Numbered from the stretch's first letter, positions 53,367 to 63,455 are shown. The stretch is 64,000 nt of DNA from Bifidobacterium pseudolongum subsp. globosum (GCF_004155535.1 NZ_RYUH01000009.1:274330-338329), one strand, 5' to 3'. Numbers and translations: made by a program. The notes: generated from the sequence alone by a model not told the origin.

Positions 53367-56339
53367 ATGAGTGACAACCAGTCGGGCGCGCACAGCCCAG
53401 TCAATGAGCCGGAAACCGCACAGTTCCGCTATAACGCCGCCATGGCGCAGCAGATCGAAGAGAAATGGCAGGACACCTGGGAGGGCCAGGGCACGTTCTG
53501 GGCCGCGAATGTCAGCGGCAGCCTCACCGACGGCGAGGGCCGCCATGCGGACGGACGCACGTCGTTCTTCGCGATGGACATGTTCCCGTACCCGTCGGGC
53601 AAAGGCTTGCACGTGGGGCATCCGCTCGGCTATCTGGCCACCGATGTGGTGAGCCGCTACCACCGCATGAAGGGTGAGAACGTGCTGCATGCGATGGGCT
53701 ATGACGCGTTCGGCCTGCCTGCCGAGCAGTTCGCCGTGCAGACCGGCCAGCATCCGCGCGTCACGACCGAACAGAACATCGCCAACATGCGCCGCCAGTT
53801 GCGCCGCATGGGCCTGAGCTTCGATGACCGCCGTTCGTTCGCCACGATCGAACCGGGGTATGTGCGCTGGACGCAGTGGATCTTCTCGCGCATCTTCGAC
53901 TCGTGGTACGACACGGATAAACGCAATCCGAGCGGTTCGATGGGGTGCGCCCGGCCGATCGGCGAACTCGTGGAGCAGTTCCGTTCGGGCGAACGCCCGA
54001 TCGACGGCCATGAGGGTCAGGCGTGGGACGCGCTCAGTGAGGCCGAGCGTTCGGACGTGCTCAACGAGTACCGCCTCGCCTACATCTCCAAGTCGCCGGT
54101 CAACTGGTGCCCCGGTCTGGGCACGGTGCTCGCCAACGAGGAGGTCACGGCCGAAGGCCGTTCCGAACGTGGCAATTTCCCGGTGTTCCAGCGCGAGCTG
54201 CGGCAATGGTCGATGCGCATCACCGCATACGGCCATCGTCTGATCGAAGACCTCGACGCAATCGACTGGCCGGAGAAGGTCAAGCTCATGCAGCGCAACT
54301 GGATCGGCGAATCGCACGGCGCGTCGGTGGACTTCACGGTGGCCACGCCGCAGGGCGAGCGCACGATGGAGATCTACACGACGCGCCCCGACACGCTGTT
54401 CGGCACGACGTTCTGCGTCGTGTCCCCGGAACACCCGCTGCTCGCCGATGTGCCGGAGCAGTGGCCCGATGGCACACCTGAAGCATGGACGGGTGGCTAT
54501 GGTTCGCCGCGCGAGGCCGTCGCCGACTACCGTGCGGCCGCGGCCGCCAAGACGGCGAAGGACCGTGTGGACGACGCCGGTGAGAAGACGGGCCTGTTCA
54601 CCGGCCTGTATGCCACCAATCCGATCACGGGCGTGCAGCTGCCGGTGTTCACCGCGGACTATGTGCTGATGGATTACGGCACCGGCGCGATCATGGCGGT
54701 GCCGGGCGGCGACCAGCGTGATTATGATTTCGCCGTCAAGTTCGGCCTGCCGGTCATCTACACCGTGCAGCCGCTGCCGGACAGCGGCGAGACACTGGCC
54801 GACTATGAGGGCAAGGCGCCGTTCGTCTCGCATGACGGCGTGGTGATCAACTCGTCGGTGGACGCCACATGGAAGCGTGGCGACGCGTTGAGCATCGATG
54901 GCATGCGTGTGGACGACGCGGTGCGTGCGGTCACCGCGTGGCTTGAAGAGGCTCAGGTGGGCCACGGCACCACGAGCTACCGTCTGCGTGACTGGCTGTT
55001 CAGCCGCCAACGCTACTGGGGCGAACCGTTCCCGGTAGTGTATGACGATGAGGGTGTGCCGCATCTGGTGCCTGACAGCATGCTGCCGATCAACCTGCCC
55101 GACGTGCCCGATTACAGCCCCAAGACCTTCGACCCCGACGATGCGCAGTCGAACCCGGAGGCGCCGTTGAGTCGCAACGCGGAATGGGTGGATGTGACGC
55201 TTGACCTGGGCGACGGTCCGAAGACCTACCACCGTGACACGAACACGATGCCGAACTGGGCCGGTTCGTGCTGGTATTACATGCGCTATCTCGACCCGCA
55301 TGACGAGCGGCACATGGTGGAACGCGACGAATACGATTACTGGATGGGCCCCAAGCACAATGCCACGGCCGGTGAGGCCGGCGGTGTGGACCTGTATATC
55401 GGCGGCGTGGAGCATGCCGTGCTGCACCTGCTGTATTCGCGCTTCTGGCACAAGGTGCTGTTCGACCTCGGGTATGTGGATTCGTTCGAGCCGTTCCACA
55501 AGCTGTTCAACCAGGGCATGATCCAGGCGTATGCGTACACCGACGACCGCGGCCAATATGTGCCGGCCGACGAGGTCGAGGAAGGGGAGCCGGACGCGTC
55601 CGGCGAACCGACGTTCACATGGCATGGCCAGCGGGTCAACCGTGAGTTCGGCAAGATGGGCAAGAGCCTGAAGAACATCGTGACGCCGGATTACATGTAC
55701 GACCATTATGGCGCCGACACGTTCCGCCTCTATGAGATGAGCATGGGCCCGCTCGACGAGTCACGCCCGTGGAACACGCGCAACGTGGTGGGCGGCATGC
55801 GGTTCCTGCAGCGCCTGTGGCGCAATGTGGTCGACGAGCACACCGGCCAGACCGTGGTGAGCGACGAGGCGTTGGATGAGAAGACCCTCAAGCTGCTCAA
55901 CAACACGATCGCCGACGTGACGGCTGAGATGGAGGGGATGCGCCCCAATACGGCCATCGCCAAGCTCATCGTGCTCAACAACCACCTGACCGGCATGGAG
56001 CGTGCGCCCCGCGCCGCCGTGGAGCCGCTTGTGCTCATGCTCGCCCCGATCGCCCCGCACATCGCGGAGGAACTGTGGAGCCGGCTTGGCCATGACACGT
56101 CCCTCGCGCACCATCCGTGGCCGCAGGCCGATGAGCGCTACGTGGGCCAAGACAGCGTGACCGCCGTGGTGCAGATCAAGGGCAAGGTGCGCGCCAAGCT
56201 CGAGGTAAGCCCGGACATCGACCCCGATGAGCTCGAACGCATGGCATTGGAAGCGGTTGCCCCGCGTCTGGGCGGTGTGCCGCCGCGCAAGGTGATCGTG
56301 AAGGCCCCCAAGATCGTGTCGATCGTGCCAGGGCAGTGA
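53367..56339 (+). CDS. leuS: Leucine-tRNA ligase
   Basis: This class I leucyl-tRNA synthetase of about 990 residues has the HIGH motif as [11 protein letters not shown] near residue 79, the editing CP1 domain ([21 protein letters not shown] region; core TTRPDTLFG) and KMSKS as [12 protein letters not shown] near residue 763. A bacterial insertion in the catalytic core precedes it and an anticodon-binding helical domain follows. The start ATG at 53367 lies 6 nt after an in-frame TTG. Length is at the upper end for bacterial LeuS. GTG and GAG codons are very frequent here, in contrast to the genes after 58.9 kb. Confidence 0.96.
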   Translation: MSDNQSGAHSPVNEPETAQFRYNAAMAQQIEEKWQDTWEGQGTFWAANVSGSLTDGEGRHADGRTSFFAMDMFPYPSGKGLHVGHPLGYLATDVVSRYHRMKGENVLHAMGYDAFGLPAEQFAVQTGQHPRVTTEQNIANMRRQLRRMGLSFDDRRSFATIEPGYVRWTQWIFSRIFDSWYDTDKRNPSGSMGCARPIGELVEQFRSGERPIDGHEGQAWDALSEAERSDVLNEYRLAYISKSPVNWCPGLGTVLANEEVTAEGRSERGNFPVFQRELRQWSMRITAYGHRLIEDLDAIDWPEKVKLMQRNWIGESHGASVDFTVATPQGERTMEIYTTRPDTLFGTTFCVVSPEHPLLADVPEQWPDGTPEAWTGGYGSPREAVADYRAAAAAKTAKDRVDDAGEKTGLFTGLYATNPITGVQLPVFTADYVLMDYGTGAIMAVPGGDQRDYDFAVKFGLPVIYTVQPLPDSGETLADYEGKAPFVSHDGVVINSSVDATWKRGDALSIDGMRVDDAVRAVTAWLEEAQVGHGTTSYRLRDWLFSRQRYWGEPFPVVYDDEGVPHLVPDSMLPINLPDVPDYSPKTFDPDDAQSNPEAPLSRNAEWVDVTLDLGDGPKTYHRDTNTMPNWAGSCWYYMRYLDPHDERHMVERDEYDYWMGPKHNATAGEAGGVDLYIGGVEHAVLHLLYSRFWHKVLFDLGYVDSFEPFHKLFNQGMIQAYAYTDDRGQYVPADEVEEGEPDASGEPTFTWHGQRVNREFGKMGKSLKNIVTPDYMYDHYGADTFRLYEMSMGPLDESRPWNTRNVVGGMRFLQRLWRNVVDEHTGQTVVSDEALDEKTLKLLNNTIADVTAEMEGMRPNTAIAKLIVLNNHLTGMERAPRAAVEPLVLMLAPIAPHIAEELWSRLGHDTSLAHHPWPQADERYVGQDSVTAVVQIKGKVRAKLEVSPDIDPDELERMALEAVAPRLGGVPPRKVIVKAPKIVSIVPGQ

Positions 56340-56363
56340 TCGCCTGCGGCGAATGTTCGCTCC

Positions 56364-56403
56364 GGGCCGGTGTGGATGGAAGGATCGTCCGACCACACCG
56401 GCC
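56364..56403 (+). terminator. Hairpin after leuS
   Basis: GGGCCGGTGTGG (56364-56375) pairs with CCACACCGGCCC (56392-56403), with GGA/TCC inside the loop. No T-run follows. It begins 25 bp after the leuS stop and is a likely terminator; it overlaps the first possible start of comEA, which argues for a later start of that gene. Confidence 0.7.
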
Positions 56404-56447
56404 CGTCGTATTGGACAGGTGCCCATGGAACCACGCACAGTGGATCC

Positions 56448-57221
56448 ATGGGCATCCGTCATATCGCATCATCGAAACCGTCCCGCGGCGGCCGGTTGGC
56501 TTCCACGCGCTTCGACACCCGCGAGCGCGAACGGCCATCGTGGATGGACGTGCCCTTGCCTCCCCGGCCGAGCGGCTGTGCACAGCCGCATGGTCAGCCG
56601 CACGGGGAAGGCGGCGCCATGCCACCGCAGGCCAGCCCCCTGCCCGGCACGCCACCGTCTCATGAGGACACCCAGCAGACGGCCACCGCGTGCACATTGC
56701 GCGCATTGACGGCCGTGCGCCCCCAAGAGGCGGCCGAACAGGAAGCGGAACGTGACCGGCCGCGGGTGAGTGTCGAACCAGTGCATGCGCTCATCATCAT
56801 CGGCGTGCTCGTCATCGCCCTCGCCACTTCATTGACGCTGCTTATCCAGCAGTCGATGAGCCTCGCCCACGAGCAGAACGGCACCCCGGCGGTCAGCGCG
56901 GCAACGGGCGCACCTGCCGCCCAGGCGCCGCAATCCTCCCCAGCCGCGTCCGAACCCGCGGGAACCATGCCGGACGCCTCGTCCCAACCCACCGCGTCCG
57001 AACCCGCCACTATCGAATCCACGTTCACACCGGTCGACCTCAACACCGCCAGCCAGGCGCAGCTCGAAAGCGTCAAAGGCATCGGCCCGGTCACCGCCGC
57101 CAACATCATCGCATACCGCGCCAGTGCAGGCCGGTTCACGAGCGTCGACGAATTGCTCAACGTACAGGGCATCGGCGCGAAAACCCTCGAGAAGATCCGG
57201 CCCTACGTGGGGGTGCGGTAA
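56448..57221 (+). CDS. comEA: Competence protein ComEA, DNA-binding
   Basis: ComEA binds incoming DNA at the cell surface during transformation. The 257-residue form chosen here has a charged cytoplasmic N-terminal part, one membrane helix (HALIIIGVLVIALATSLTLLIQ region), an Ala/Pro/Ser-rich spacer and a C-terminal double helix-hairpin-helix: VDLNTASQAQLESVKGIGPVTAANII and then FTSVDELLNVQGIGAKTLEKI (cores GIGPVTA and GIGAKTL). Possible starts upstream (GTG 56370) overlap a terminator-like hairpin, so I took ATG 56448; the true start may be later still. comEC follows after 1 bp. Confidence 0.88.
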   Translation: MGIRHIASSKPSRGGRLASTRFDTRERERPSWMDVPLPPRPSGCAQPHGQPHGEGGAMPPQASPLPGTPPSHEDTQQTATACTLRALTAVRPQEAAEQEAERDRPRVSVEPVHALIIIGVLVIALATSLTLLIQQSMSLAHEQNGTPAVSAATGAPAAQAPQSSPAASEPAGTMPDASSQPTASEPATIESTFTPVDLNTASQAQLESVKGIGPVTAANIIAYRASAGRFTSVDELLNVQGIGAKTLEKIRPYVGVR

Positions 57222-57222
57222 G

Positions 57223-58917
57223 ATGCGCGCACCATGGACGGATCGGGAACACGGCGGCCGTGACATGCGTCTGCTGCCAGCGGCCGCAGGTATGTGGACG
57301 GCCGCGCTCGCCGCCGCACCGCTCATGCAGCCCCACAACACGCGCCCCCTGATCACGGTGGCGGCCGTTCTCGTGTGCTCGGTGGGTGGCATGGCGCTCG
57401 CGGCATGGATGGCGCATGTGACCCGCAACCATGCCGCCTTCGCACGCCGCGCCGCGACCGTCCTGATGCTCGCACTCGCAGGCCTGCTGCTCGGCGCCAT
57501 GGCCGCTGTGACCCACACGGCCATGCGCGCCGCTGACCCGGTGTATGCGGCGAGCGCACAGGGAGCGGCCCTGGGCATCTACCGTGTGCGCACCACCGCA
57601 CCCGCCCTGCGCGCCAATGGCCGCGAGGCCGACTGCGCCGTCGACGTGACGGTCGAACAAGCGGTGTTGGACGGCGTGCAACAATCCGCGCACGCATCAG
57701 CGACACTGCAGGCGAACGGGCGCGTGTGCGCCATGATCGAACAAGGCGCGCGCTACACCGTGCGTGGCGCCGCACAGCGCGCCGCCTGGGACACGACCCG
57801 CATCATCCTCACCGCGCACACGGCCACCATGCATGAGGCGGCGCCGCCATGGTGGCATGGCGTCGAAACACTCCGCACACGCTTCTTCGCCGTCACCGCC
57901 CGCTTGGACGACCAGGGCCGTGTGCTCGTGCCTGGCGTCACCCTCGGCCTGCTCGGACAGGACATTCCCACCGGCGCCAGCGTCGACGAGACCTACGCAC
58001 GCCAACTGGAAGAGCGTTGCAAGCGAGCGGGCATCATGCACGTCATGGCCGTGTCGGGCGGCCACTACGCGCTCATCGCACGTCTGTGCACCATCATCGG
58101 CGCCTTGGCGCGCCTGCCGCGTGGGGTGCTCGCCATGCTACGCCTCGCCACCGCCGGAATATTGACGATGCTGCTCGTGCCCGGGCAGTCGGTCACGCGC
58201 GCACTGGCCATGAGCGTGTTCGCCGTCGGCTATGCACTGTGCAAACGCCCGTGCCAGACGATGCACGCGCTGTGCTGGACCACCATGTTCGCGTTGTTGA
58301 CCGACCCCACGCGCGCCGCGAACTTCGGCTTCGCCCTGTCATGCTCCGCTGTGTGCGGCATTGCCATGATGATGCCACGCATCCAGGCATGGTGTGCACG
58401 GTGGATGCCACGTGGCGCCGCGCAGGCGCTCGCGATGACGGTGAGCGCGCAGGTGTTCACCCTGCCGGTACAGATCCTCATCAGCCCGCAGGTGCCCCTC
58501 TGGTCCATCCCGGCGAACCTCATGGTGGCGCCGTTCACCGATCTGGCCACCATCACCGGTCTGCTCGCCTGCCTCTGCGTCACAGTGTGCCCGCCAGTCG
58601 CCCCCATGTTCGCCACGGTCGCCTCATGGTGCACACGTCCAATCGCTTTGGCGGCCGGCCTGTTCGGCACGGCGGACGATGGATGCATCCCGTGGGCGCA
58701 AGGGGCCCCGGGTATGCTGCTCATGCTCGGCGCGCTCACCGTCGGCACTGCCCTGCTCATCGCACTGCACCACCTGCACGCCATCATCCTCCTGGTCCGC
58801 CGCCGGGGCCGGCGCGGGAGGCTGTACGCCATGCATCCAGTGGACGCTGCACGCCGGTGGTGGCGGCAGACGGCCACCATGCTCATGGACATACCATGGA
58901 GCCACAGCAAGGAGTGA
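57223..58917 (+). CDS. comEC: Competence protein ComEC, DNA-uptake channel
   Basis: ComEC forms the membrane pore through which single-stranded DNA enters. The 564-residue protein has several N-terminal helices, an extracytoplasmic OB-like region, then the Competence domain with HVMAVSGGHYALIARL near residue 275 and many helices to the end. Bacillus ComEC is near 780 residues and ends in a metallo-beta-lactamase domain; no such HXHXDH motif is seen here, and the chain stops after a basic tail. The short form agrees with actinobacterial homologues. It is translationally close to comEA and to holA (6 bp). Confidence 0.88.
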   Translation: MRAPWTDREHGGRDMRLLPAAAGMWTAALAAAPLMQPHNTRPLITVAAVLVCSVGGMALAAWMAHVTRNHAAFARRAATVLMLALAGLLLGAMAAVTHTAMRAADPVYAASAQGAALGIYRVRTTAPALRANGREADCAVDVTVEQAVLDGVQQSAHASATLQANGRVCAMIEQGARYTVRGAAQRAAWDTTRIILTAHTATMHEAAPPWWHGVETLRTRFFAVTARLDDQGRVLVPGVTLGLLGQDIPTGASVDETYARQLEERCKRAGIMHVMAVSGGHYALIARLCTIIGALARLPRGVLAMLRLATAGILTMLLVPGQSVTRALAMSVFAVGYALCKRPCQTMHALCWTTMFALLTDPTRAANFGFALSCSAVCGIAMMMPRIQAWCARWMPRGAAQALAMTVSAQVFTLPVQILISPQVPLWSIPANLMVAPFTDLATITGLLACLCVTVCPPVAPMFATVASWCTRPIALAAGLFGTADDGCIPWAQGAPGMLLMLGALTVGTALLIALHHLHAIILLVRRRGRRGRLYAMHPVDAARRWWRQTATMLMDIPWSHSKE

Positions 58918-58923
58918 ACACGC

Positions 58924-59928
58924 ATGCGGATTGTCCAACGATACGGCGACATTGAACATATGGCAGCACACCACACACCCCGCTGCGTCATCATCCGCGG
59001 CGGCGACGAATACCTCAACCGCCTCGCCGCACGGCGCCACGCCCGTCAATGGCTTGACGCCCACCCGGACAGCGAATTGATCGAACTGGAAGCCAAAGAC
59101 AGCAGCCGATACGATTTCGAGGAAGCCACAAGCCCCTCGCTGCTCAGCCCCAGCGCCGCCGTCATCGTCAACCACGCCGAAGACTGCGACGAACCACTCG
59201 CGCAAGCCATCATCGACCATTGCCGCAACCCCCACGGCGAAACCGACGGCTCCCTCGTCATCGTCAGCCACAACGGGTCAGCCAAAGGCAAACGGCTGAT
59301 CGACAGCCTCACCCGCCTGCATGCCGTCCTCGAAGACATCCCCAAACTCGACAAACCACAGGCACGCCTCAACTTCACCCTCCAAGGCTTCGAACAACGC
59401 GGCCGCACCGTGGAACCACAAGCAGCCCAACAACTCGCCAGCGTGCTCGGCGAACGCCCGGGCGAACTCGCCGCCATGATCGAACAGCTCTGCTTCGACT
59501 TCGACACCAACCCCATCACCCTGAGCCAAGTCAACCAATACCTGATATCCGACCCTCAGGTCACCGGATTCGCCATGGCCGACCAGGCGCTCGCCGGCCA
59601 TGGCGCCCAAGCCGTCATCATGATGCGCTCCGCCATCAGCCAAGGCACCGAACCCATCGCGCTCATCGGCGCGCTCGCGATGAAACTGCGCTCCATGGCC
59701 AAAGCCTCGGCCGTGCGCGCCGGAACCATCACACAAGCCGAATCGAACATGGCGCCATGGATGCTGCGCAACGCGTCCAAACAACTGCCCGGATGGACAT
59801 CCGCGGGCATGGCGCAATGCTTCAGCCAGCTCGCATGGGCGGACGAACAATGCAAAACCAACGGTTCGGACCCCATCTACGCACTCGAACACGTCATCGA
59901 ACTCATCAGCCGAAAAGGCATCGCATAA
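58924..59928 (+). CDS. holA: DNA polymerase III delta subunit
   Basis: HolA opens the beta sliding clamp as part of the clamp loader. The 334-residue protein has the N-terminal AAA-like fold without Walker A: IIRGGDEYLNRLAARR, then SLVIVSHNGSAKGKRL and the helical C-terminal domain with MADQALAGHGAQAVIMMRSAISQG and a lid-like end. The position just after comEC is usual for holA. An ATG at 58924 starts MRIVQRYG; the ATG at 58960 (MAAHHTP) may be the real start. From here on the codons become markedly C/A-ending. Confidence 0.9.
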   Translation: MRIVQRYGDIEHMAAHHTPRCVIIRGGDEYLNRLAARRHARQWLDAHPDSELIELEAKDSSRYDFEEATSPSLLSPSAAVIVNHAEDCDEPLAQAIIDHCRNPHGETDGSLVIVSHNGSAKGKRLIDSLTRLHAVLEDIPKLDKPQARLNFTLQGFEQRGRTVEPQAAQQLASVLGERPGELAAMIEQLCFDFDTNPITLSQVNQYLISDPQVTGFAMADQALAGHGAQAVIMMRSAISQGTEPIALIGALAMKLRSMAKASAVRAGTITQAESNMAPWMLRNASKQLPGWTSAGMAQCFSQLAWADEQCKTNGSDPIYALEHVIELISRKGIA

Positions 59929-59937
59929 GGACACCGC

Positions 59938-60543
59938 ATGCACACCACCATCACCGCTGCAACCGCCACCGACATGCGCGCATTGGGCGCACACCTCGCC
60001 AACCACATGCACGGGGGAGAGGTCATCCTCCTGTCGGGGCCATTGGGCGCCGGCAAAACCACCTTCGCCCAGGGATTCGGCGCCGGGCTGGGCATTGACG
60101 AGCCAATCGTCTCGCCCACCTTCACCATCGCCCGCGAACTCGACGGCCACTTCGCCGATGGCACGCCCGCACGCCTGATCCATGTGGACGCCTACCGGCT
60201 CGGCGGCACCGACTACGCGCCCGGGCAAGACAGCGTGAACCGCCTCCTCGACGAACTCGAAAGCCTCGGCCTCGATGAGGAACTCGAAGAACCCGGCACC
60301 CATACCGTCATCCTCATGGAATGGGGCGAGCAAATGGCCGCGGCGCTCGCCGACGAACGACTCGAAGTGCATATCGACCGGCCCTTCCACGCAACGGCGC
60401 CAGATGCCACGGCGGCGGACATCGCCGTGGAACCCACAAGCGCGGGCGAACGCATCGTCACGCTCACGCCCATCGGCCCCTACTGGGACCGGTTCATGCA
60501 CGATCTTCCCGACATGCCAACCACGGGGGAGCGGCAGGCGTAA
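59938..60543 (+). CDS. tsaE: tRNA threonylcarbamoyladenosine synthesis ATPase TsaE
   Basis: TsaE is the P-loop ATPase that works with TsaB and TsaD to make t6A37 in ANN-reading tRNAs. The 201-residue protein has Walker A LSGPLGAGKTTFAQGFG near residue 35, SPTFTIARE, HVDAYRLGG and VILMEWGEQM, all typical. An acidic/Ala-rich extension after residue 150 makes it longer than the usual 150-residue form. Downstream the tsaB, rimI and tsaD genes complete the set; TsaC is not in the window. Confidence 0.93.
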   Translation: MHTTITAATATDMRALGAHLANHMHGGEVILLSGPLGAGKTTFAQGFGAGLGIDEPIVSPTFTIARELDGHFADGTPARLIHVDAYRLGGTDYAPGQDSVNRLLDELESLGLDEELEEPGTHTVILMEWGEQMAAALADERLEVHIDRPFHATAPDATAADIAVEPTSAGERIVTLTPIGPYWDRFMHDLPDMPTTGERQA

Positions 60544-60601
60544 CGCCCCACCCACCACCAGCAACCAACCACACCAGTTACACAACCGCAGGAAACCCAC
60601 C

Positions 60602-61417
60602 ATGCACACACTCGTCATCGACACCGCATACGGATCCACGGTCGGCATCGTCGGCCACGAACCCATCCAGGAACAGAACTCACGCACCCACGTCGAACGC
60701 CTCCAAGTGGACATCGCCGCCGCCTGCGCGCAAGCCGGCATCACCCCGCAGGATCTGGACCGCATCGTCGTCGGCACCGGTCCGGCGCCCTTCACCGGCC
60801 TGCGCGCCGGAATCGTCACCGCACGGGCCATCGCCTTCGCCACCGGAGCCGAACTGCTCGGCCAAGACGACCTCGAACCCTGCGCCGCGGCCATGGACGC
60901 CGCACGCCGCCACAACCCCCGAATCACCACGCTGTTGCCAGCGGAGGCCACGGCAGCCATCGACGCGACCGCCACATGCACACCTCTCACCCTCGCCGTC
61001 AACGACGCGCGCCGCAAACAGCTCTACTTCGCGCTCTACAGCCACACCAGCGGCGCACCAACCGCAGTGATCCCCATGGACATCGACTACCCCGAGCACA
61101 TCGCCATACGCGTCAACCACGCCATACGCGACCTCCAACAGCACCACCCTGGCACCCAATACACCATCGACATCATGGGCCACGGCGCCCACACCTACAC
61201 ACAACACTGGGCCGCCCTGCACAACCCCGGCGCCATCCTTGACCTCACCGCGCTCGACCTCGGCGCCACCGGGCTCGCTCTCTTCGCTCACCTCGCCGAG
61301 AACCGCACCACCGCGCAACCCGTCGAGCCCCTCTACCTGCGCCGCCCAGACGTCAGCGTACCCAACCCACTCAAACACGTCCTCAACCACGCGCCAGCCA
61401 CCAAGGACGCCGCATGA
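60602..61417 (+). CDS. tsaB: tRNA threonylcarbamoyladenosine biosynthesis protein TsaB
   Basis: TsaB is the scaffold partner of TsaD in t6A formation. The 271-residue ASKHA-fold protein has an N-terminal VIDTAYGSTVGIV, VGTGPAPFTGLRAGIVTARAIAFATG (core GPAPFTGLR) and DARRKQLYFALY. The active-site residues present in TsaD are missing, as expected. AGGAAACCC lies upstream of the ATG at 60602. The stop overlaps the rimI start by 4 bp. Codons end overwhelmingly in C or A. Confidence 0.92.
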   Translation: MHTLVIDTAYGSTVGIVGHEPIQEQNSRTHVERLQVDIAAACAQAGITPQDLDRIVVGTGPAPFTGLRAGIVTARAIAFATGAELLGQDDLEPCAAAMDAARRHNPRITTLLPAEATAAIDATATCTPLTLAVNDARRKQLYFALYSHTSGAPTAVIPMDIDYPEHIAIRVNHAIRDLQQHHPGTQYTIDIMGHGAHTYTQHWAALHNPGAILDLTALDLGATGLALFAHLAENRTTAQPVEPLYLRRPDVSVPNPLKHVLNHAPATKDAA

Positions 61418-61914
61418 TCGTCAACCTCGCCACCCTCGACCAAGACCAGGCCATCACGCAGATCAGCCAACTCGAATCCCAACTCTTCGGCCCCAGCGCA
61501 TGGAGCCCCAACGCCATCCGTCAGGAACTCAACGCGCCGGCCCGCGCCTACTGGGCCGACATCGACCCCGCAACCACCACCGGCATTCCCGCCATACGCG
61601 GATACGCCGGCACTTGGTTCGACGGCTACGACACCCAGATCATGACCATAGGGGTGGCGCCGCAACACCAACACCACGGCATCGGGCGGGCACTCCTCCG
61701 GCAGATCATCGACCAGGCCAACGCCGACCACGCCGAACGCATCCTCCTTGAAGTGCGCGTCGACAACACGCCGGCACTCGCCCTCTACGCCAACAACGGA
61801 TTCACGCGCCTCGGCCTGCGCAAACGCTACTACCAGCCCGAAGGCATAGACGCGTACACCATGAGCCTCGACCTCAACCCCCGTACCATCGGATTCCAAC
61901 CCACCCACGCCTGA
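61414..61914 (+). CDS. rimI: RimI-like N-acetyltransferase
   Basis: This 166-residue GNAT acetyltransferase probably acetylates the N-terminus of ribosomal protein S18. The acetyl-CoA pyrophosphate loop is seen in IGVAPQHQHHGIGRALLRQII near residue 88, and the later VRVDNTPALALYANNGFTRLGLRKRYY (core NTPALALYANNGF) is the family's second hallmark. The N-terminal region LESQLFGPSAWSPNAIRQEL aligns with typical RimI starts. It overlaps tsaB by ATGA and precedes tsaD by 18 bp; tsaB-rimI-tsaD is a common bacterial order. Confidence 0.9.
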   Translation: MIVNLATLDQDQAITQISQLESQLFGPSAWSPNAIRQELNAPARAYWADIDPATTTGIPAIRGYAGTWFDGYDTQIMTIGVAPQHQHHGIGRALLRQIIDQANADHAERILLEVRVDNTPALALYANNGFTRLGLRKRYYQPEGIDAYTMSLDLNPRTIGFQPTHA

Positions 61915-61932
61915 CCACCACACGGAGCCACC

Positions 61933-62976
61933 ATGAGCCAACCAACCATTCTCGGCATCGAATCAACATGCGACGAAACCGCAGCCGCCGTCGTCACCGG
62001 ACACACCCTGCGATCCAACGTCGTCGCCTCATCCATGGACGAACACGCACGCTACGGCGGCGTCATCCCCGAAATCGCCTCACGCGCCCACGCCCAGGCC
62101 TTCACCCCGGTCGTCAGCAAAGCACTCTCCGACGCCGGTCTCGATCTGGCCGGCATCGACGCCATTGCGGTCTCCGCCGGACCAGGGCTGGCCGGATGCC
62201 TCGCCGTCGGCGTCTCCGGCGCCAAGGCGCTCGCATGGGCGGCCGGCAAACCCATCTACGGCGTCAACCACGTCATCGGTCATGTGGCTGTCACACAGTT
62301 GCAGTTCGGTGCGCTACCCGCCAACACGATGGCGCTCATCGTCTCCGGCGGCCATACGTCATTGCTGCATGTCGATGACATCGCACGGCATATCGACGTG
62401 GTGGGCACCACGCTCGACGATGCTGCGGGCGAATGCTTCGACAAGGTGGCACGACTGCTTGGTTTCCCCTATCCGGGCGGCCCGCACATCGATGAGCACG
62501 CACGTCGGGGCGACCCCCATGCGATCCGTGTGCCGCAGGGGCTGACCCAAGGCAACGCCGGCAAACGCCACCCCTATGATTTCAGTTTCTCGGGCGTCAA
62601 GACAGCCGTGGCGCGGTGGATCGAACAACGTCAAGCCGCGGGTGAAGCGGTGCCGGTCGACGACGTGTGCGCCTCGCTCGCCGCATCGGTGGCCGATGTG
62701 CTCGCCACGAAGGCGATGCGGGGGTGCGAACAGTACGGTTCGGACACGCTCATCGTCGGCGGCGGGTTCTCCGCGAACTCGCAATTGCGTGCGGCGCTGC
62801 TCGAGCAAGGGGAGCGGCACGGTGTGGATGTGCGCTTGCCCGAGCGCGCGCTGTGCACCGACAACGGCGCCATGGTCGCCATGCTCGGTGTGAACCTTGT
62901 GGAAGCCGGTGTGCACCCGTCACCGTTGGATTTCCCGATTGATTCGGCGATGCCTCTTACCCGAATCTCCATGTAA
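61933..62976 (+). CDS. tsaD: tRNA N6-adenosine threonylcarbamoyltransferase
   Basis: TsaD transfers threonylcarbamoyl to A37 of tRNA. The 347-residue metalloenzyme has GIESTCDETAAAVV near residue 8, the iron-binding pair of His in HARYGGVIPEIASRAH, the substrate region YGVNHVIGH and the late GGFSANSQLRAAL and ALCTDNGAMVAMLG. All usual motifs are present. Oddly, codon use changes sharply inside the gene at about 62,278: before it, all 12 valine codons are GTC; after it, about 15 are GTG and 7 GTC. Confidence 0.95.
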   Translation: MSQPTILGIESTCDETAAAVVTGHTLRSNVVASSMDEHARYGGVIPEIASRAHAQAFTPVVSKALSDAGLDLAGIDAIAVSAGPGLAGCLAVGVSGAKALAWAAGKPIYGVNHVIGHVAVTQLQFGALPANTMALIVSGGHTSLLHVDDIARHIDVVGTTLDDAAGECFDKVARLLGFPYPGGPHIDEHARRGDPHAIRVPQGLTQGNAGKRHPYDFSFSGVKTAVARWIEQRQAAGEAVPVDDVCASLAASVADVLATKAMRGCEQYGSDTLIVGGGFSANSQLRAALLEQGERHGVDVRLPERALCTDNGAMVAMLGVNLVEAGVHPSPLDFPIDSAMPLTRISM

Positions 62977-62997
62977 GGCGCGGTGGGACACGCCGAG

Positions 62998-63025
62998 TTG
63001 CAATCAATGGATTTGCGTGTATACT
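62998..63025 (+). promoter_or_regulatory. Promoter of the first tRNA-Asn
   Basis: TTGCAA (62998-63003) and TATACT (63020-63025) are separated by 16 bp and lie about 40 bp before the tRNA-Asn. Confidence 0.7.
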
Positions 63026-63063
63026 ATTTTTCTTGTGCGCTGAAGTGATTCGGCGTGCAGTAT

Positions 63064-63136
<73 letters not shown>

Positions 63137-63142
63137 CCATCA

Positions 63143-63165
63143 AGCCGCCTCCGGGCGGCTTTTTT
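63143..63165 (+). terminator. Terminator of the first tRNA-Asn
   Basis: AGCCGCC (63143-63149) pairs with GGCGGCT (63154-63160) around TCCG, and six T follow. Confidence 0.9.
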
Positions 63166-63166
63166 G

Positions 63167-63455
63167 CATATCGCGATATGAGTGAACATGCGTGGATGGT
63201 GTGGATATTCGAAGGAATTGTATGGGTTTGCGATTCCGTGGCCGCCTGTGGATGCACAGGCGGTAGAGTGGGATCCATCGACCGGACCTGTGGAGCATCG
63301 GCTGGTATCACAGCGATCGAGAGGCACAGCCAGACCTGAGGGAATGTAGTGGAGGAGCCTCATCCACCCCAATGGGGACGGGTCGTCAAGGTCGACAGGA
63401 AGAGAGGAGCAGTCGGCGTGCCGTACGCGCATGGAGCCCGTTGCGACACGCCGAT
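63167..63455 (+). other. Region between the two tRNA-Asn copies, no convincing gene
   Basis: This stretch has no protein frame with a believable start, length or family match. It holds the 12-nt palindrome ATATCGCGATAT (63168-63179) and a perfect 9-bp hairpin at 63242-63263 (CCGCCTGTG and CACAGGCGG around a 4-nt GATG loop). A small RNA or relic of duplication cannot be excluded. Confidence 0.5.

Noticed and set aside
53028..55706. 892-codon open frame antisense to leuS
   Set aside because: It covers leuS in the mirror frame and has no ribosome binding site or recognisable domain.
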